In this document: positions 59,397-64,000 of the stretch, in pieces
Layout of the letters: the number at the start of each line of letters is the position of its first letter
Position numbering within the stretch: position 1 is the stretch's first letter
Assembly: GCA_030620095.1 (NCBI GenBank)
Contig: JAUTXW010002153.1
Span: 257,001-321,000, forward strand
DNA from: Kuschelorhynchus macadamiae
Taxonomy: Eukaryota; Arthropoda; Insecta; Coleoptera; Curculionidae
DNA length: 64,000 nucleotides
Reading direction: 5' to 3'
The notes under the pieces: generated by a model
What the model was told of the DNA's origin: nothing
Seen by the model: only the letters and a program-made list of their open reading frames with translations
Databases searched by the model: none
Made by a program: the position numbers and the translations under genes

Positions 59397-62171
59397 TATT
59401 TTAAAATTATTTTGACAAAAACATTAACTACTTGAGCGTTTACCTTAGATTACATAAACTTGCATTCGAAGGAAATTTAGTTTGATTTAGGGGTTTTGTT
59501 GTGGGAATCTGTTTTCTTCATTATCAGCTGTAAAAAAAATTGTTTAATACATAATTTTATATCTTATTTATTAAAAAAACACTTATTATTTTAATATTTC
59601 TTCCAATAGTGCTAGCAGAATAGTTTTTTCTGACATTTGATATTCATTATTTTTACTCTCCACTGTTTTATGTCATTTTGAGTATTATAATCTACAAACT
59701 AATATAAAAAATATATATTTTTGGCCATATTTCTTAATTTAATGTAACCCTTTTATACGTTCTACATACAATTTACAAGTTTTTTTTGCCACTAACATGT
59801 TTCAATACACAGTTTACAATACAGATATAGGAAACTTCATTTTAGGTAGTTGCAAAAAATATATCGTTAAGCTGAATATTTTAGTGGTTTTGCAATTTAG
59901 AAATTAGGAATAAGTTTTGTATTTGAAGTTCCTGATAATGTAATATTTAAATATTTAAATTAAAAGGAAACCTTACAATATTAAAAAAAATACCCGTTAA
60001 AATATTTTAAAGGAGAAATTCAATTAAAGAGCTTGAGTAAAAGAAGTAACAAATCACTAGCAAATGTGTATCTGCACCAACTGCCACACTATTTACACGA
60101 CTAGATGATATTAATGAGTTGGCTTATGATATATTATTTATACAATCCAATAACTACCCTAGACTACCCCAACATTCTAAGCTAATATAAAATCCTTTTG
60201 CTACTGAAAAAAAAAATACGAATATTAAAGATCCCTAGAATGTTTTGCCTTCTATGTTTAAGGAGTTGTTGCTTATTCAATTTAAATGTATAAAAATAAA
60301 AAAAAATAACTAATACAAGTATGTAATCTTTTCTAAATCACGTGCAACTTTCCAATTTTGGATTGCAATTCGTAACATATTTCTTTAAAATTGCACAGGC
60401 TTGCTAATTTTTGTGGTCTGTCACATAAATACCTTCCACTGCAATCCTGTTGATTGAAAAGCCTAAAATTTTAACCAGTTTTGATAAAGGCCTCAAACTT
60501 ATATTCTAAATACCGCGTAGCTGTAGTAGGTCTTTTAATACCTGAAGGGTGACATCAGTTTTTGATTTATATAAATCATAAATAATATCTAACATCTTCG
60601 GTTTTTAGTTTGTTCCTTTAACGCTTCAGCACTAGCTTTGATTGTGTATGTGCATTTATCTCTTTATTAATCCTAAACAGATCTTAAGCAAATTCCTAGT
60701 GATTTTGAGACTTTTCTTGATTTATTTTGTAAATTGTGATCACTTTCCTTAATTTCGTTTTCAAACACTTAACACCAACTGTTTTGCCTGTCAATGCAAG
60801 AAGTCCGAAAACGGTTTCGAATGTTTAAGTTTTCCATTTATTATGTTTTTACAAAATCAAATTTTTGTCATATATACTTGTTAAAAGGTTAATATTTGTT
60901 CAGATATGATGTTTAATGTATATGTCATGAAAACCTCTCCAATGGACCAAAAATATTCAATAAGCTTAATGTATTAACGTTTTTCATATAGAATAACCTA
61001 TACATGGTCGCGATAAAAACTTTTATAAAAATTAGATTAAAACGACTTCCAGGATAAATGATTTTGGCAACTTTTGAAATTACTTATAACACACCCTTTA
61101 AATAAAAAAAAGATCATCAGTCAACTAATTCAAAATTGTCATCCAAGATGTTTAATTTACATTAATAAATTACACTGAAAATCCTTCGTTTCATTTATAA
61201 TTAATAGGCAATTTACGGTAAGCTTTTTAAGTATTCTACAAATACTGAAAAAGATCTATAATCTCATAAATCTGTACACAATTTAATATATATATAAATG
61301 ACGTGCTATGTGACGTAATATGAAAGTTAGTTTGAAGTTAATACTTCCCTTTTCCGAGGAAAGTAAAAAAATGCAAAACAAGTTTGGTGGCGCCGAATTT
61401 TCGATATAACCCTCTATGTAGAGCAGTCATGCGTTTATATTTAGAGGCAATATTCTTGATCATAATTGATATAAGAAACAACTGCTTAAAATAAACTAAG
61501 TTGAACATGTTCAAAAAATAAAAAAATGCATTGAAAATACTTTTTATACTAAAACGGGTATTATAAAATGGTTTTTTTTTTGATATAATAGAATTTTAAA
61601 TTATGTAATTTTGAACAATGGTAATTTAAGAAATCTTAAATAAAATTACAAGTTCACATAATACTCTCTAAAACAGATTTGTTGAAGTTCGCTACACTTA
61701 TAATTTTCTGGGTCATAAACTCCATACCTAGTGCTAGATAAAATTAGAAACAGCAACTTAATACCTTGGTTTTTATTGAAAATATAATCACAGCCTTAGG
61801 TTAGTGTGAATGGTGCCCCGCACCAGGGGTCAGGCTTTTAGGAGGCGCAATCACAGGGGGTTATTTATTTTCTTCTTGCAAATATAAAACAAACAAATAA
61901 AAAATTGAGGTGACCAGGCCATCTTTACATAGATTTAGATTATCGACCTAGACTGCACATTCCTAGTTTTCGACTTTTTCAAATGTCCGCTATTTTACTG
62001 TTATGACGTTTGTCAAACATAAAATCAGAGGCCGTGTGACATTTTAATGCACATACGTAAAATTACGGAATCCCGGTAATGCAATCTGCGTTCGAAGTTC
62101 CGAGACCTTATTTAATACGTCAGAAATTCCCAGATTCTACGTCACAACTCGGAATTCCGAGAGAACGTCAG
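59397..62171. other. Intergenic sequence, no gene seen
   Basis: AT-rich, without a coding frame that I can support. 62030-62171 is GC-richer, with AACTCGGAATTCCGAG near 62147. It resembles one minisatellite-like palindrome but is not part of an array. Confidence 0.45.
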
Positions 62172-62179
62172 CTGTCAAT

Positions 62180-63170
62180 TAGAGATGGCAAAAGCGAGTC
62201 TTTTTATTGAGTCAAGTCATTCGAGTCATCAGCATTAAATGAATCGTGTCACTGACTCGAGTCATCGGAGCGGAGTTCAGAGCATACCTGCGATTTTTTG
62301 CTTGCCGCGAGCGCCGGCGGCGGCGTACTGCTGACGATTCGCTGGATGCTCAGTGAATCACTCGCATTTACAGATTTCAACTTTGTGCGGACGGATAAGT
62401 TATTTTTGCTCCTAACTAGCAGATTACGCATTTTGATGAACATTTCTAGAATTTTATGCATGTTTGGTTAATGGTTATTAGGTTATTAAGGCTAGTAATT
62501 CCCCGGATTCTGAATGCTGCGTAGATGTGTTTAATTGATATGATATTTTAATCATTGGTATTATTCGCAATTATTAACAGTGTGCCTTTGGATAATATTT
62601 TGAAAATTAAAAGTTAACTAGCAATGTCAAAATTAGAAAAACAAACGAGTGTAGTGTGGGAATACTTTACTCGCATAACTCCTCAAGTTATAGGTTTTGT
62701 TTGCTTTTGTAAATTATTAATACTTAAATACATGTGTTTTGTAATGTTCTAATCGTCATTATATTTTATTTATAATGTATTAACTTTATTCTATTATTAT
62801 CTGAAAGTCTGGGGTGCAAGTATGAATTACACTCATTTATAATCATTATTGATTAGCATCGAATGTTTCTTTTAGTATTAGGAATAAAAAATAAAAATGG
62901 AAAACCCCTTCCGTCTATCAGTTATGTAAAAATATTGACAATTAAATAATATCTAATTCATCCGGGACCAACTGTCAGGCATGAAACAAAGAACGGTTCA
63001 CACATTGTTCCGCTGTACAAGAGTACCGAGAGCTGAAACAAGAGTCAGAGAGTGTACGTAGTAAGTGAACTTAGCAGTCGTTTGAGATTCGAGACTCAAG
63101 TGATTTTAAGATGAGTGACTCGAGTCATTCATTAAAATCAACCGAATCACTCACTCCCTAGCCACCTCTA
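62180..63170 (+). mobile_element. 991-bp internally deleted hAT element
   Basis: The left end TAGAGATGGC and the right end in reverse complement TAGAGGTGGC are hAT-type short inverted repeats. The 8-bp direct repeat CTGTCAAT lies immediately outside both ends (62172-62179 and 63171-63178), a perfect target-site duplication. Subterminal regions are rich in GAGTCA/TGACTC motifs, including TGACTCGAGTCA on both sides. Inside lies only the start of a transposase. It is non-autonomous, and the intact duplication suggests a fairly recent insertion. Confidence 0.92.
62624..62752 (+). pseudogene. hAT transposase N-terminus (BED finger start)
   Basis: The ATG at 62624 opens a 42-codon frame, MSKLEKQTSVVWEYFTRITP and onward to a TAA. 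S-x-V-W-E-Y-F-T-R is the start of the BED zinc finger at the head of hAT transposases. The Cys pair that should follow is garbled (VCFCK) and the rest of the protein is missing, so this is the remnant left by internal deletion. Confidence 0.75.
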
Positions 63171-63178
63171 CTGTCAAT

Positions 63179-64000
63179 CAATAGGACCGCCCTGTCTCTG
63201 TTCCGCTTGCGCCACGTTGTTACGTTAAATTAAATCTTTCGTTTGTGTTTGTTGGTTAGATCTATAAACTTAAAACTAATATACTGCTAGCTTTAATGAA
63301 AAACTATGTCTCTTAGGTAGCATACGGTGTATCATACATAAAGCTTAGTTTTTCTAGAAGAATCGAATTATCATTTTAAATACAGGACAGGATAAAAAAA
63401 AATTTCTTTTTGCTGCACTTTTTTGTCGCACCCTACCTATTTCGAAATAGCTTTAAAATATAGCTTTTGTCAATTTGCATATATCCTGCAAATTTCGTTA
63501 AAAAAAACTACCGTTTAAAAGCTAGAGACCGCCGAGTATGGGGTGGGACGCCCTGTACAGTATTAACATGAAACATCTCAAAAAAGAAAAACATTCCGTA
63601 AATGATAAACAAGATGTCAAGAAACTGAGTCAGATTTACCACGGTCTGATATTTTAGTTTTTTAATTTAGTATTGTACATATAATAAAATGCCTATATAC
63701 TACACCATCATAAATATAATTTCTATAATATCAACTTGATTTTATACCAATATAAATAATATAAACATTGTAAATCTAAATAATCGCTTTCAGCCAAAAA
63801 CAAAAAAAAAACACATCGGTAGTATTTATTTAGTTTCCACAAGTAACAACTGAAACATCATTGCTACTATAATGCAGTGAGTTGTTTTTATTTCCAAGGT
63901 GCGTATATCAATGTATTTTAAAATGATTTTAACATTAATTTCAAACTGGAGTTTTAAAAATTGTAAGGTCCTATTTTAACATTTTATTATAATAGTTTTT
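63179..64000. other. Intergenic sequence, no gene seen
   Basis: No coding frame is supported. A CCCTGTACAG word lies near 63551. Confidence 0.45.

Overview
The window looks like one stretch of an AT-rich animal nuclear genome, most likely an insect. Reasons: long AT microsatellites, GT-AG introns of 58 bp and of many kilobases, an errantivirus-type Ty3/gypsy relic, a P-element/THAP9-type relic, Penelope-like elements, hAT remnants and many short inverted-repeat elements. There is no bacterial gene layout, rRNA, tRNA or CRISPR array. Nothing in the sequence fixes the species.

Layout. 1-405 holds a minus-strand Penelope-like reverse-transcriptase fragment. 406-13.2 kb has no gene. It is built from AT runs, a duplicated segment of about 1.2 kb (5.8-7.0 and 7.8-9.3 kb), a large foldback structure (arms near 7.0-7.5 and 10.8-11.3 kb), a second palindrome (11.5-12.4 kb) and a MITE (7.9 kb). 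13.2-18.6 kb is a heavily decayed errantivirus-like element with gag, protease, RT, RNase H, integrase and env remnants. 20.54-21.59 kb is a 20-bp EcoRI-site minisatellite. 24.7-30.1 kb is a 5.4-kb P-element-like relic with matching terminal inverted repeats.

The one host-like gene I can assemble runs on the plus strand from 31.4 to 51.3 kb. Three pieces (31457-31528, 46002-46793, 50146-51267) have canonical splice sites, all phase 0. They join into a SAM-like N-terminus, a GGGTR-containing middle region and a C-terminal HECT-type ubiquitin-ligase domain with the Cys of an HTC motif. Intron 1 (about 14.5 kb) is filled with satellite-like repeats. The last exon has two frameshifts, both in low-complexity runs, so the copy is either a young pseudogene or has assembly errors.

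Immediately downstream (51.37-57.32 kb) two Penelope-like copies sit head to head. The plus copy carries a scar of the 20-bp minisatellite and its flank, and is split by a DNA transposon of about 2.3 kb (54.23-56.53 kb). That transposon's near-intact two-exon transposase belongs to the insect SDxCxGQN family, and its ends carry repeated ACAACGTTGT palindromes. The rest is gene-poor: a 158-bp MITE (58.6 kb), a CA/CG-rich tract (59.3 kb) and a 991-bp internally deleted hAT element with a perfect 8-bp target-site duplication (62.18-63.17 kb).

All calls come from reading the sequence and remembered family signatures. No search or folding program was run.
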